From positions 124,001 to 188,000 of the forward strand of contig NZ_SPNT01000003.1 of assembly GCF_004959855.1 (NCBI RefSeq): a DNA stretch of 64,000 bases, written 5' to 3'. Position numbers and translations under genes: made by a program. A model generated the notes under the pieces. The model saw only the letters and a list, made by a program, of their open reading frames with translations. It was not told the origin of the DNA and searched no databases. The DNA is from Nitratireductor sp. XY-223. Lineage in GTDB: Bacteria > Pseudomonadota > Alphaproteobacteria > Rhizobiales > Rhizobiaceae. Shown piece after piece: positions 8,660-18,309 of the stretch; position 1 is the stretch's first letter, and each line of letters starts with the position of its first letter.

Positions 8660-8768
8660 CGGGATGGTCTCTTCGCGCACACGCGAAGGTGTCATACCGG
8701 GAAATCCAACGACTGCAAGGGCAATGCGGCAACAAAGTTGGGGGCGGCGGCGGACGAAGGAATGGCTA

Positions 8769-10181
8769 TCAGCCGGCCAGTTCGCGGCTGTGGCGGTTGT
8801 GCTCCTCGATCACGGAACCGATGTCCAGCGTGACGATCTGGCCGTCTTCGACGACGACCTTGCCGTTGATCACCGTATAGCGGGCCTTTTGCGGCGCGCA
8901 GAAGATGGTCGCGGCGACCGGATCGTGCAGCGCGCCGGCATAGTCGATCGTGTTGAGGTCGAGAGTGAAGAAATCTGCGCATCTTCCGGTTTCCAGTGCG
9001 CCGACATCGTCCCGGCCGAGAACAGCCGCACCGCCCAGCGTCGCCAGTTCCAGTGCCTGGCGCGCGGTCATCCACTCATGGGTGCGTAGCGGGTGGGACT
9101 GGGACAGAAGGAAATGCTTGCGCGGGCCTTCCGGCGGCAGCAGTCCCATCTGCAGGCGCGACAGCAGCATCGCCTGGCGCGCCTCGAGCAGCATGTTGGA
9201 GGAATCGTTGCTGGCCGATCCGTCGACCCCAAGTCCGACCTTTACGCCCGCGCGAAGGTATTTCTTGACCGGCGCGATGCCGGAGGCAAGGCGCATGTTG
9301 GAGCAGGGGCAGTGCGCGGCCCCGCAGCCGCTGCGGGCAAACTTGCCGATTTCCTCGTCGTCGACATGGATCGCATGGGCGAACCACACATCGTCTCCCA
9401 GCCAGCCGAGATCCTCCATCCACTCGACCGGCCGCTTGCCGAATCGCTCCAGCGTGTAGCGTTCCTCGTCGAGCGTCTCGCAAAGATGGGTATGCAGCAT
9501 CACCTTCTTGTCGCGCGCCAGCACGGCGGTTTCGCGCAACAGGTCTTCCGAGACCGAGAACGGCGAGCACGGCGCGAGCACGATGCGGGTCATCGCCCCG
9601 TGCGCGGCATCGTGATAGCGGTCAACCACCCGGATGCAGTCGGCCAGGATGTCTTCTTCTTCCTCCACGCAGTCGTCCGGCGGCAGGCCGCCCTTCGATT
9701 CTCCGAGCGACATCGAACCGCGGCTTGCATGGAAGCGCACGCCGAGGTCGGCGGCGGCCTCGATCAGGAAGTCGACCTTGTTGCCGCTGCGGAAGAGATA
9801 GGAATGGTCGAAAACGGTCGTGCACCCGGACAGCGCCAGTTCGCCAAGGCCGATGAGGGCGCTCGTACGGGATGCCTCCGGATGGGTCTTTGCCCAGATG
9901 CGGTAGTGCGCCTGCAGCCAGGGAAACAGGTTGTTGTCCTGCGCGGCCGGAAGGTTGCGTGTCAGCGTCTGGTTGAGGTGGTGGTGGGTGTTGACGAAAC
10001 CCGGCAGGACGATCTGGCCGCGCGCGTCGATGACGCGGTCGGCCTGCGACGGGAGCGTTTCACTCGCACCGACGGCTTTGATGACGCCGTCCTCGGCGTA
10101 GAGGCCGCCCCCGGCCAGTTCCCGTCGATCACGATCCATCGTCACCAGCATGTCGGCATTTTTTACAAGCAGTGAGGCCAT
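8769..10181 (-). CDS. 8-oxoguanine deaminase (amidohydrolase superfamily)
   Basis: This 470-residue metal-dependent amidohydrolase has the first-strand metal motif NTHHHLNQTLTRNL (His66, His68), SGCTTVFDHSYLF (119-131), MLHTHLCET, FAHAIHVDDEE and a late VGLGVDGSASND with the catalytic Asp. This set fits the 8-oxoguanine/isoxanthopterin deaminase branch (Pa0142-type) better than guanine or cytosine deaminases. It would deaminate 8-oxoguanine to urate in the cytosol, salvaging or disposing of oxidised purine. The start at 10181 is preferred over 10193 and 10265 because GGAG lies six bases upstream of it. Other atrazine-chlorohydrolase-like amidohydrolases remain an alternative. Confidence 0.82.
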   Translation of the reverse strand: MASLLVKNADMLVTMDRDRRELAGGGLYAEDGVIKAVGASETLPSQADRVIDARGQIVLPGFVNTHHHLNQTLTRNLPAAQDNNLFPWLQAHYRIWAKTHPEASRTSALIGLGELALSGCTTVFDHSYLFRSGNKVDFLIEAAADLGVRFHASRGSMSLGESKGGLPPDDCVEEEEDILADCIRVVDRYHDAAHGAMTRIVLAPCSPFSVSEDLLRETAVLARDKKVMLHTHLCETLDEERYTLERFGKRPVEWMEDLGWLGDDVWFAHAIHVDDEEIGKFARSGCGAAHCPCSNMRLASGIAPVKKYLRAGVKVGLGVDGSASNDSSNMLLEARQAMLLSRLQMGLLPPEGPRKHFLLSQSHPLRTHEWMTARQALELATLGGAAVLGRDDVGALETGRCADFFTLDLNTIDYAGALHDPVAATIFCAPQKARYTVINGKVVVEDGQIVTLDIGSVIEEHNRHSRELAG

Positions 10182-10279
10182 TTGGTTCTCCATGAGGAGA
10201 TTGTGGGACAACGGTCGCACCGCGATCCTAGCGTCTGGCGGGTTCGATTCCACCGCAATATTCACGAAACACTTTCAGC

Positions 10280-10310
10280 AACATGATTTCAAAATGTGAA
10301 ACCATGTTTC
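10280..10310. promoter_or_regulatory. Overlapping inverted repeats, candidate operator for the sugar-acid dehydratase
   Basis: Two nested dyads lie between the divergent deaminase and dehydratase genes. AACATGATTTC (10280-10290) and GAAACCATGTT (10298-10308) form an 11-bp inverted repeat with one mismatch. GAAAC-CAT-GTTTC (10298-10310) is a perfect 5-3-5 repeat close to the KdgR/IclR-type core seen in sugar-acid catabolism. The region is AT-rich and 66 bp upstream of the dehydratase start. The binding protein is not in this window. Confidence 0.45.
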
Positions 10311-10375
10311 TTTATTCGGAATATTTGCTGGCGTGCTGAATTCCCGATAGGTAAAAAGGAGGCGGAGCAAACGCA

Positions 10376-12190
10376 ATGGAGCGCAAGATGGGAACCAGCG
10401 GCGACGGCAAACAGCGCAGGTTGAGATCTCGGGAGTGGTTCGACAATCCGGACAATCCGGATATGACCGCGCTCTATCTGGAACGCTATCTCAATTACGG
10501 GCTGACCCGCGAGGAACTGCAATCCGGAAAGCCGATCATCGGCATTGCCCAGACAGGCTCCGATCTTTCGCCGTGCAACCGGCCGCACCTCGAACTGGCA
10601 AAGCGGGTCCGCGAGGGCATTCGCGAAGCCGGGGGCATTGCCATCGAGTTTCCAGTCCATCCGATCCAGGAGACCGGCAAGCGGCCGACCGCCTCGCTCG
10701 ACCGCAATCTCGCCTATCTCGGGCTGGTCGAGGTGCTCTACGGCTATCCGCTGGACGGAGTCGTTCTGACCACCGGCTGCGACAAGACCACACCGGCCTG
10801 CCTGATGGCCGCCGCGACCGTGGACCTTCCGGCAATCGTGCTGACCGGCGGGCCGATGCTCAACGGTTGGTTCCACGGCGAACGCGTCGGGTCGGGTACG
10901 GTGGTCTGGAAGGCCCGGGAACTGCTGTCCGAGGGCAAGATCGACTACGACACGTTCATCGAAATGGTGTCCGATTCGGCCCCGTCCATCGGCTACTGCA
11001 ACACCATGGGCACCGCGACCACGATGAACACGCTTGCCGAGGCGCTCGGCATGTCCCTGCCGGGCTGCGCATCGATACCGGCGCCGTATCGTGAGCGTGC
11101 TCAAATCGCCTATCTGACCGGCAAGCGCATCGTCGACATGGTCAACGAGGATTTGAAACCCTCCGACATCATGACGCGCGAGGCGTTCGAGAACGTCATT
11201 GCCGTCAATTCTGCGATCGGCGGATCAACGAATGCACCAATTCACATGAACGCCATTGCCCGGCATGTCGGCGTGGCGCTGTCGCTGGACGATTGGGAGA
11301 ATCGCGGTCTCGACGTTCCCCTGATCGTCAACCTGCAGCCGGCCGGAGAGTATCTCGGCGAGGATTTTCACCGCGCCGGCGGCGCGCCGGCGGTGATCGG
11401 CGAGCTGATGCGCCATGGCCTGATCCACGAGGGCGCCATCACCGCAAACGGGAGAACGATCGGCGACAACTGCCGCGGTATCGTCAGCGAGAATGCCGAT
11501 GTCATTCGCGATTTCGACCACGCCCTGAAGGAACAGGCCGGATTCAAGGTCATGCGCGGCAACATATTCGATGCCGCCGTCATGAAGCTGAGCGTGATTT
11601 CCGAAACGTTCCGGGAACGCTATCTGTCGGATCCGCAACACCCGAAACGGTTCGAGGGTAGGGCGATCGTTTTCGACGGACCGGAGGATTATCACCACCG
11701 CATCGACGATCCGGCGCTCGCGATCGATGAGAACTGCATATTGTTCATGCGCGGCGCCGGGCCGATCGGCTATCCGGGTGCGGCCGAAGTGGTGAACATG
11801 CGCGCGCCCGACTACCTCCTCAAGAAGGACATTCGCGAACTGCCCTGCATCGGCGACGGTCGCCAGTCGGGAACCTCCGGCTCGCCGTCCATCCTGAACG
11901 CCTCGCCCGAGGCCGCCGCCGGCGGCAACCTGGCCCTGTTGAAGACCGGCGACCGGGTTCGCATCGATCTCGGTGCCGGAACGGTGGACATGCTGGTCGA
12001 GGATTCCGAAATCGAACGCCGCCGCTCGGAACTCGGCGCCGCCGGAGGTTACCAATATCCGGCATCGCAGACGCCCTGGCAGGAGTTGCAGCGCGGCGAT
12101 GTCGACCAGCTATCGGACGGAATGGTTCTCAAAAGCGCCGTGAAGTATCAGCGCATCGCGTCAAAAGGGATGCCGCGCGACAACCACTGA
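10376..12190 (+). CDS. IlvD/Edd family [2Fe-2S] sugar-acid (pentonate) dehydratase
   Basis: This 604-residue dehydratase converts an aldonic acid to its 2-keto-3-deoxy form in the cytosol. Cluster-ligand cysteines are Cys67 (DLSPCNRPH), Cys135 ([10 protein letters not shown]) and Cys208 (YCNTMGTA). Their 68- and 73-residue spacing equals that of the characterised Rhizobium L-arabinonate dehydratase, which separates it from IlvD and Edd proper. The base-donating serine lies in [15 protein letters not shown] precedes the ATG. The exact sugar acid (arabinonate, xylonate, fuconate) is unresolved. No dedicated aldolase, transporter or dehydrogenase is adjacent. A dyad-rich promoter precedes it. 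Confidence 0.9.
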   Translation: MERKMGTSGDGKQRRLRSREWFDNPDNPDMTALYLERYLNYGLTREELQSGKPIIGIAQTGSDLSPCNRPHLELAKRVREGIREAGGIAIEFPVHPIQETGKRPTASLDRNLAYLGLVEVLYGYPLDGVVLTTGCDKTTPACLMAAATVDLPAIVLTGGPMLNGWFHGERVGSGTVVWKARELLSEGKIDYDTFIEMVSDSAPSIGYCNTMGTATTMNTLAEALGMSLPGCASIPAPYRERAQIAYLTGKRIVDMVNEDLKPSDIMTREAFENVIAVNSAIGGSTNAPIHMNAIARHVGVALSLDDWENRGLDVPLIVNLQPAGEYLGEDFHRAGGAPAVIGELMRHGLIHEGAITANGRTIGDNCRGIVSENADVIRDFDHALKEQAGFKVMRGNIFDAAVMKLSVISETFRERYLSDPQHPKRFEGRAIVFDGPEDYHHRIDDPALAIDENCILFMRGAGPIGYPGAAEVVNMRAPDYLLKKDIRELPCIGDGRQSGTSGSPSILNASPEAAAGGNLALLKTGDRVRIDLGAGTVDMLVEDSEIERRRSELGAAGGYQYPASQTPWQELQRGDVDQLSDGMVLKSAVKYQRIASKGMPRDNH

Positions 12191-12197
12191 CGCGGCG

Positions 12198-13112
12198 TCA
12201 CGACTTGTCGGCGTCGCGCAGGAACGCGGCGATGACCTTCGGCAGGTCGCCGACGTGAAGCAGCGGCGCGTGCCCCTGGCCGGGTGCCGTGTTGCGCTGC
12301 ATGTCCGGATTTCGGCTGGCCATTTCATCCACGGTCGCCTGCGACAGGAGCGACGAATTCTCACCGCGTATGGTCAGCAGGGAAATGTTGCGCAGCCCGT
12401 CGAATTGCGGCCACAGCGTCGGTAGCGGGACGTTCAGGTCGATCGCGTGCAGCATGTCGATCAACGCCGGATCGAAACGTCCGACCACCTTGCCGTCCTT
12501 TTCTTCGAAACTGGCCGCGGCCAGATCGCGCCAGTCCTGGTTCGACAGCGCGCCGAAACCGGCCCCCTGAAGCGTTTTCAACGTCTCCGCCACCTGCAGC
12601 AGGTTGGACGGGTCCTTGATCCGATCGTGATAGGCCATGATCTGTGCGAGCCCGGCACCCTCAACGACCGGCCCGGCATCGTTCAGTATGGCCGCCGACA
12701 TGATGCCGGGGCGCATCGCGGCAAGGGCGTGAATGATCAGTGCGCCGCGGGACGTGCCGACGAATGCCGCGTGCTTGACGGCGAGCGCGGCGCAACCGGC
12801 CAGCACATCGTCGGTCTCGACCTGGATATTGTAGTTCGACTTGTCCTTGTCCCATTCAGACAGGCCGCGGCCGCGATAGTCGAAACAGACGACGCGCCGC
12901 GGCGCCGCCTCGCTTCGCGAAAGGATCAGGGCCAGATCGTGAAAATCCGCGCTGTTGCGGGTCAGGCCGGGCAGGCAGACGACCGTGGCATGCTTATCGG
13001 TTCCGTCCCGTCCGCGCCCATAGTCCCGCGCCGCGAGCTTGAGACCGTCGCTCGCGGAAAAATAGACCTGGTCGAAGCCGGGCTCGACGCGTGTTGCAAC
13101 CGTATCGTCCAT
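12198..13112 (-). CDS. Alpha/beta hydrolase
   Basis: This 304-residue alpha/beta hydrolase shows the oxyanion segment VVCLPGLTRNSADF (44-57), FDYRGRGLSE, the nucleophile elbow VGTSRGAL (Ser121) and a late GQGHAPLLH carrying the catalytic His. The start at 13112 is supported by GGAAGG six bases upstream; the frame is open further to 13172 without a good site. There is no signal peptide, so it is cytosolic. The substrate is unknown (ester, lactone or C-C bond). Its stop is eight bases from the dehydratase stop in convergent orientation, so a shared pathway such as lactone opening is only a guess. Confidence 0.88.
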   Translation of the reverse strand: MDDTVATRVEPGFDQVYFSASDGLKLAARDYGRGRDGTDKHATVVCLPGLTRNSADFHDLALILSRSEAAPRRVVCFDYRGRGLSEWDKDKSNYNIQVETDDVLAGCAALAVKHAAFVGTSRGALIIHALAAMRPGIMSAAILNDAGPVVEGAGLAQIMAYHDRIKDPSNLLQVAETLKTLQGAGFGALSNQDWRDLAAASFEEKDGKVVGRFDPALIDMLHAIDLNVPLPTLWPQFDGLRNISLLTIRGENSSLLSQATVDEMASRNPDMQRNTAPGQGHAPLLHVGDLPKVIAAFLRDADKS

Positions 13113-13265
13113 CTGTGACCTTCCGGACATTGTCCCCCGGTGGTCAGATACGGCATCCGGCCGGCAAAGCAAAGCCGGACGTCATCAATTACCGACACGC
13201 ATGGATATGGTCGGAACGTCAAATTGGGCTGATTTATCGGCTGGGTGGACGGCTTGACGCCTGTC

Positions 13266-15341
13266 TCAGCGCCTTCCGAAACGCAGGTCCGCGACGATGT
13301 CGGAGGACTGGCCGAGCCGGACCTTGTAGACTTGGTAGTTCTCCATAACCCGCTGCACATAGTTGCGCGTCTCGGTGAACGGGATCTGCTCGACCCAGTC
13401 GACGATATAGTCGATCGACTTGCCGCGCGGATCGCCGTATTTCTCGATCCACTGCCGCGACCGGCTGGGCCCTGCATTATAGGCAATGAAGGTCAGGATG
13501 TAGGATCCGTCGAAATCGGCGATGTGCTCGCCGAGATAGTGGGCGCCCAGGGTCGCGTTATAGGCCGCGTCGCGCGTCAGCTTGGCCTTGGAATAGGCGA
13601 TGCCGTGTTTCCTGGCGACCGACTTGGCGGTGGTCGGCAGCAATTGCAGCAATCCCCTTGCATTGGCCTTGGAGACCGCCGCCTTGTCGAACGCGCTTTC
13701 CTGGCGGGCAATCGCATAGGCGAGCGCTTTGCCGGATCCGGAGATGTTGGCGTTTGCCGGAATGACACCCGTGGGGAAGGCGAGCGCGGCAACGTTGAGG
13801 CCGCGGTAAAAGGCGATCTTGCCGACCTGCAGGGAAAGGCGGTGCTCGCCCTGCTTCTCGGCCATGGCAGCGAGTATCGCGAGTTCGCCCGGACTGGTCA
13901 GTTCGCGGGCAAGGGCAATGTAGAGTGCCTTGGCCCGGTGACCATGGCCGGTTTCGGTAAGGCGGTGGATGGCGCGCACCGCGCGGCGCCCGGCAAAGTG
14001 CGTGCGTTCCGTCGCGGTCGGCGACGGGTAGCGCACGTTGATGCCCTTCCTGTTGATCCGTGCCGCGGCCAGCTGCCCGTAATAGGTCGCGGAGAACCGC
14101 GCCGCCTGGGCGAAATAGTCGCTGGCTTTTCCGGGACCGCCGGCCTCGGCTGCCCGGCCGAGCCAGTAATAGCTGCGCGACAGGGACAGTGGCCGTGTGG
14201 CTGCGTTGAGCGCCCGTTGAAAATGCGCCGCTGCCGTCTTGCCGTCATTGGAAAGCCGAAGCGCGTACCAGCCGGCGTGCCATTCCGATTCGATTATGTC
14301 CTTGGGCCGGCTGGACACATGGTGCGCGGCAATCCGGTAGGCGGTCCTCAGGTCCCCCTTGTCGGCCAACGCCCGCGAGACAATGCGCGTTTCGACCCAC
14401 CATTCGTGCGTGTTGACGAGCGCATCGGGATTGCGGGGCGCCTGGAGCAGCAGCTCGGCCGCTTTGTCGTAGTTTTTCTTGCGGCGATGATAGGAGACGC
14501 GAGCGAACAGTAGGCCCGGGTCTTTTTGCAAGCTTGGATGCACCGCCGCGATCAACTTGGCGGCCTTCGAGCTCTTGCGGATCGCCGCGGCCCGCGCCTT
14601 GAACAGCGATTGCGCGTTGGCCAGCGCGTCGACGCGGTCCGCCTGGGTGATGCGGTCGCGATACAAAAGCATGTCCATGCGGCGCTTGTGGTCGGCGCGC
14701 GTCAGCAATCCGGAAAATTCCTTGAGGATGAGGGACTCCAGCCTCTTGTCCAGGACTTCGCCGCGCCAGACGGGCGCGATGACCGCCGCCGCCCGGGGTT
14801 TCTGGCCTGTTGCCTTGAGCGCGCGGGCCAGTGCGATCGCCCCTTCGACGGTCTCCGGCCTGCTCGTTCCGAATGCGGTGATTACCTGTTGCGGCGTGGC
14901 GCCCTCGCGCGACAGTGCCCGTTCCGACTTCACCCGCAGCACGGCAAGGCCGGGCCAGTGGGCGAGTTCGCCCGCCGCAGCGGCGATTTCGGAGGAGGGC
15001 ACGCCCGTTGCGCCGGAGATGGCGATGGCCCAGGTCAGCACCTCGCGGTCGAGGGAGCCGCGCGGCAGGCTGTCGCGGATGGCGCGGGAGGTCTTGATCT
15101 CGTTGTCGGAAAGCGCATCCAGGCCCTTCTTGAGCTGACTGGATTTTATCGAGGGATCTGCGGTCCTGTGAACAGAGGAGGTCGTGTCGTGCGGCGAGAC
15201 GACATTGTTCGCCAACTGCTGCGTGCCGGGCCGGGATTTCGGTACCGGCACCTTGGACAGGCTGATCTCGGCGCCGGCCGTGTATGCCGAACTGAAAACG
15301 AGGGAGGAAGCCAGCAGTGTCGTGAAAGCCAGTCTGAACAT
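13266..15341 (-). CDS. Soluble lytic murein transglycosylase (SLT domain)
   Basis: This 691-residue periplasmic protein begins with a signal peptide (FTTLLASSLVFSSAYTAGA, residues 6-24). A long alpha-helical repeat superhelix (about 60-500) precedes a C-terminal SLT domain (about 535-670) with the catalytic glutamate at about 548 in AIARQESAFD, then ARGLLQLLPTTA and FIAYNAGPSR motifs. It cleaves peptidoglycan between MurNAc and GlcNAc, leaving 1,6-anhydroMurNAc, as in Slt70. It is divergent from dapA, whose product feeds diaminopimelate into the same polymer. Confidence 0.92.
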   Translation of the reverse strand: MFRLAFTTLLASSLVFSSAYTAGAEISLSKVPVPKSRPGTQQLANNVVSPHDTTSSVHRTADPSIKSSQLKKGLDALSDNEIKTSRAIRDSLPRGSLDREVLTWAIAISGATGVPSSEIAAAAGELAHWPGLAVLRVKSERALSREGATPQQVITAFGTSRPETVEGAIALARALKATGQKPRAAAVIAPVWRGEVLDKRLESLILKEFSGLLTRADHKRRMDMLLYRDRITQADRVDALANAQSLFKARAAAIRKSSKAAKLIAAVHPSLQKDPGLLFARVSYHRRKKNYDKAAELLLQAPRNPDALVNTHEWWVETRIVSRALADKGDLRTAYRIAAHHVSSRPKDIIESEWHAGWYALRLSNDGKTAAAHFQRALNAATRPLSLSRSYYWLGRAAEAGGPGKASDYFAQAARFSATYYGQLAAARINRKGINVRYPSPTATERTHFAGRRAVRAIHRLTETGHGHRAKALYIALARELTSPGELAILAAMAEKQGEHRLSLQVGKIAFYRGLNVAALAFPTGVIPANANISGSGKALAYAIARQESAFDKAAVSKANARGLLQLLPTTAKSVARKHGIAYSKAKLTRDAAYNATLGAHYLGEHIADFDGSYILTFIAYNAGPSRSRQWIEKYGDPRGKSIDYIVDWVEQIPFTETRNYVQRVMENYQVYKVRLGQSSDIVADLRFGRR

Positions 15342-15643
15342 CAGAGCATTATCCCTTCAATTTGGGCGGAATTCAGCCCGCATGCCGATTCCGCTGCGCC
15401 TGCATGGCCGTCTTTCAGGGTCTCAAAGATCAATGAAAAGAGCGTTAAGCAAAGGTTATTCAAGCGTGTTGTAACAAAATGTGTCCGGCCGCGATCAGCC
15501 GGTAACTTTGTCGCGCCGCGGCGCTTGCGGCAGCGATGCGCCGGGACTATGGTGCAGCGCTTTTTGTTGCCGGCGCAGTCGGTTATTCTGCGTTCGATAA
15601 TATGTCAATGCGGGTCGTCACGCCCGTCATGTCAGGAGCTAGC
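15342..15643. other. Divergent intergenic region between slt and dapA
   Basis: This 302-bp spacer must hold promoters for both genes. I see no gene, hairpin terminator or clear sigma-70 pair in it. The only firm element is AGGAG (15635-15639) placed correctly for the dapA ATG. Reading frames here run into dapA but lack a family-like N-terminus. Confidence 0.5.
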
Positions 15644-16525
15644 ATGTTCAAGGGGTCTCTTCCGGCGTTGGTCACACCGTTCAACGACGCCGGTGAATTC
15701 GACGAAACCGCCTTCCGCAGCTTTGTGGAATGGCAGATTTCCGAGGGAAGCCATGGTCTCGTGCCTGTCGGCACGACCGGCGAATCCCCAACCCTTTCGC
15801 ATGACGAGCACAAACGGGTCATCGAGCTCTGCGTTGAGACGGCGGCCGGACGCGTTCCCGTCATTGCCGGTGCCGGATCGAACAACACCGGCGAGGCGAT
15901 CGACCTGGCGCAGCACGCCGAAAGGGCCGGCGCCGATGCCGTGCTTGTTGTCACGCCTTACTACAACAAGCCCAACCAGCGCGGCCTCTATGCCCATTAC
16001 GCGTCGATCGCGGAGGCGATTTCGCTGCCGATCTTCATCTACAACATCCCCGGACGCTCCATCATCGATATGAGCGTCGAGACGATGGCGGCGCTCGCCG
16101 GCGACTTCGACAACGTCGTCGGAACGAAAGACGCGACCGCCAAACTGGACCGCGTTTCCGAACAGCGGCAGTCCTGCGGTGCCGACTTCATCCAGCTGTC
16201 GGGCGAGGACGGCACGGCCTTGGGCTTCAACGCCCATGGCGGCGTCGGCTGCATCTCCGTCACCGCCAATGTGGCGCCGCGGCTTTGCGCCGAGTTCCAG
16301 GAGGCCATGGCCAAGGGCGACTATGCCGGTGCGCTGGAGTACCAGGACCGTCTCATGCCGCTGCACAAGGCGCTGTTCCTGGAGCCCAATCCGGGCGGCA
16401 CGAAATACGCGCTCAGCAGGCTCGGCCAGATGACCGACACCCAGCGCCTGCCGCTGGTTCCCATCGAGGCGCAGACCCGTGCCGCGATTGACGACGCCAT
16501 GCGCCATGCGGGCATCGTGAACTAG
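15644..16525 (+). CDS. dapA: 4-hydroxy-tetrahydrodipicolinate synthase
   Basis: This 293-residue class I aldolase of the DapA family condenses pyruvate with aspartate semialdehyde, the first committed step to lysine and diaminopimelate. Visible motifs are SLPALVTPF at the N-terminus, [14 protein letters not shown] (pyruvate and substrate contacts), [17 protein letters not shown] with the proton-relay Tyr, YNIPGRS, and VVGTKDAT with the Schiff-base Lys. The ATG at 15644 is chosen for its DapA-like N-terminus and AGGAG site; the frame opens earlier at 15536. smpB follows 28 bp downstream. Confidence 0.97.
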   Translation: MFKGSLPALVTPFNDAGEFDETAFRSFVEWQISEGSHGLVPVGTTGESPTLSHDEHKRVIELCVETAAGRVPVIAGAGSNNTGEAIDLAQHAERAGADAVLVVTPYYNKPNQRGLYAHYASIAEAISLPIFIYNIPGRSIIDMSVETMAALAGDFDNVVGTKDATAKLDRVSEQRQSCGADFIQLSGEDGTALGFNAHGGVGCISVTANVAPRLCAEFQEAMAKGDYAGALEYQDRLMPLHKALFLEPNPGGTKYALSRLGQMTDTQRLPLVPIEAQTRAAIDDAMRHAGIVN

Positions 16526-16553
16526 GGGGCGATGCCGGGAACGGTTGAATATC

Positions 16554-17030
16554 ATGTCGAAGGCCGGTTCAAAGCCAGCGCGGCGCGTCGTCGCGGAAAA
16601 CCGCAAGGCGCGCTTCAACTACGAGATTCTCGACACGTTTGAAGCGGGGCTGGTGCTGACCGGCACCGAGGTCAAGTCCCTGCGCGAGGGCAAGGCCAAC
16701 ATCGCCGAATCCTACGCGACGGAGGAGGGCGGCGAGATCTGGCTGATCAATTCCTATTTGCCGGAATATCTGCAGGCCAACCGCTTCAACCACGAAACGC
16801 GGCGTCGGCGCAAGCTGCTGCTCAACAAACGCGAAGTGCGCAAGCTCATCGGCGCCGTCCAGCGCGAGGGCATGTCGCTGGTGCCGCTGAAAATCTATTT
16901 CAACGATCGCGGCCGCGCCAAGCTGGAGATCGCGCTGGCAAGGGGCAAGAAGCTCCATGACAAGCGTGAGACCGAGAAGAAGCGCGACTGGGAGCGCCAG
17001 AAGGCCCGACTCATGCGCGAGAAGGGCTGA
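16554..17030 (+). CDS. smpB: SsrA-binding protein SmpB
   Basis: This 158-residue protein has the SmpB core: [54 protein letters not shown] and the basic tail [19 protein letters not shown]. It binds tmRNA and delivers it to stalled ribosomes for trans-translation. The ATG at 16554 replaces an upstream TTG at 16545. It follows dapA as in many alphaproteobacteria. Its last 20 bases overlap the 3' end of the convergent uracil-DNA glycosylase gene. The tmRNA gene itself is not in this window. Confidence 0.97.
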   Translation: MSKAGSKPARRVVAENRKARFNYEILDTFEAGLVLTGTEVKSLREGKANIAESYATEEGGEIWLINSYLPEYLQANRFNHETRRRRKLLLNKREVRKLIGAVQREGMSLVPLKIYFNDRGRAKLEIALARGKKLHDKRETEKKRDWERQKARLMREKG

Positions 17031-17706
17031 CGGCTACCGGTGCAGGTTCATTAAGAAAGTTCGCTATGTCTTTGAAGACATTTGTGAACATGTCCTCGGT
17101 TAGCCGGCCTGTATTGGTGTTGTACCGCGAGCAATGATAGCTGGAGAAGACTTCAAGACCGCCGGCCTGCGTCCGTCCGGCGTGGCGGAACGGATGGGCC
17201 GATACGCGCTCGCCCAGAGCCCGCACGGTGGAATCGTGTGCGATCTTGCCGAGCGTCAGGATGGCGCGCAGGTTCGGCATCGCTCCGATCGAGGCGGATA
17301 GGAAGCGTCGGCATGTGTTGATCTCGGCGCCGACCGGCTTGTTTTCCGGCGGAACGCAGCGCACCGCGTTGGTAATGGCCGTTTCGACCAGTTCGACGCC
17401 GTCGTCCGGCCGCGCCGCGAAAGATCCGCGCGAGAATCCGAATCGCGAGAGTGTGCCGTAAAGGAGATCGCCGGCAAAATCACCGGTGAACGGCCGCCCG
17501 GTCCGGTTTGCGCCGCGCAGTCCCGGGGCAAGTCCGACAATGAGCAAACGCACGGAAGCCGGACCGTCTTCGGGGCAGAAGGTCTCCACGGGCGCGTTGT
17601 GCCATTCGGGGTGTAACTCGCGCTGTGCGGCGATGAAGGCATGCAGTCGCGGACACAATGCGCAGTTGCGGTCGGGATCGGTGGGGTCGGTCATGCCTGC
17701 CGGCAT
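17011..17706 (-). CDS. Uracil-DNA glycosylase, family 5-type (UdgB)
   Basis: This 231-residue Fe-S glycosylase starts with [10 protein letters not shown], whose cysteines begin the [4Fe-4S] ligand set, and has the family motif [19 protein letters not shown]; further cysteines occur at [10 protein letters not shown] and NTCRRF, and HCSRYN near the C-terminus is the second active-site region. Family 5 enzymes lack the usual polar catalytic residue of motif A and excise uracil, hypoxanthine or other deaminated bases. The gene is convergent with smpB with a 20-bp overlap. A start at 17694 (MTDPTD) is an alternative. Confidence 0.87.
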   Translation of the reverse strand: MPAGMTDPTDPDRNCALCPRLHAFIAAQRELHPEWHNAPVETFCPEDGPASVRLLIVGLAPGLRGANRTGRPFTGDFAGDLLYGTLSRFGFSRGSFAARPDDGVELVETAITNAVRCVPPENKPVGAEINTCRRFLSASIGAMPNLRAILTLGKIAHDSTVRALGERVSAHPFRHAGRTQAGGLEVFSSYHCSRYNTNTGRLTEDMFTNVFKDIANFLNEPAPVAVSPSRA

Positions 17707-17718
17707 AACCCAAAGCTG

Positions 17719-18309
17719 CTAGTGATTGAAGTCGTATTCTTCTTCTTCCTCAGTCCGCGTCTGGCGAGCCTGCGGCCTGTCGGCTTCGGCGCGTCCGATT
17801 TCGGACTTCAGGGAAGCAAGGTCTATGAAATTGTCCGCCTGCCGGCGCAGGCAGTCGGCGATCATTGCCGGTTGGGTGGCGAGCGTCGACACGATGGACA
17901 CCTTCCGGCCGCGACGTTGCAGCGCCGCCACCAGGCTCTTGAAATCGCCATCGCCGGAGAAAATCACCAGGTGATCGACGGTCTCGGACTGCTCCATGGC
18001 ATCGACCGCAAGTTCGATATCCATGTTGCCCTTGATCTTGCGCCGCCCCCCGGCGTCGGTGAATTCTTTCGCCGGTTTGGTGACCACGCGGTAGCCGTTG
18101 TAGTCCAGCCAGTCGATCAGCGGGCGAATGGAAGAGTACTCCTGATCCTCAATAAGAGCGGTATAGTAATACGCGCGCAGCAGATAGCCGCGGCCTTGAA
18201 ATGCGGTCAGTAGTTTACGGTAGTCGATATCGAAACCAAGACTCTTTGCTGTCGCATAGAGATTGGCGCCGTCTATGAACAAGGATATCTTTTCCCGAGG
18301 ATCGAACAT
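17719..18309 (-). CDS. NYN domain (LabA/DUF88) putative ribonuclease
   Basis: This 196-residue PIN-like NYN protein has acidic motifs SLFIDGANLY (Asp13), the central KGNMDIELAVDAM and VIFSGDGDFKSLV that together form a metal-dependent nuclease site. The tail is acidic (EEEEEYDF). NYN proteins are thought to process RNA; the target is unknown. AGGTGA lies five bases before the ATG. It stands 12 bp downstream of the start of the udg gene and is co-directional with it, so the two may share a transcript. This gene commonly lies next to rpoZ in Hyphomicrobiales. Confidence 0.9.
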   Translation of the reverse strand: MFDPREKISLFIDGANLYATAKSLGFDIDYRKLLTAFQGRGYLLRAYYYTALIEDQEYSSIRPLIDWLDYNGYRVVTKPAKEFTDAGGRRKIKGNMDIELAVDAMEQSETVDHLVIFSGDGDFKSLVAALQRRGRKVSIVSTLATQPAMIADCLRRQADNFIDLASLKSEIGRAEADRPQARQTRTEEEEEYDFNH

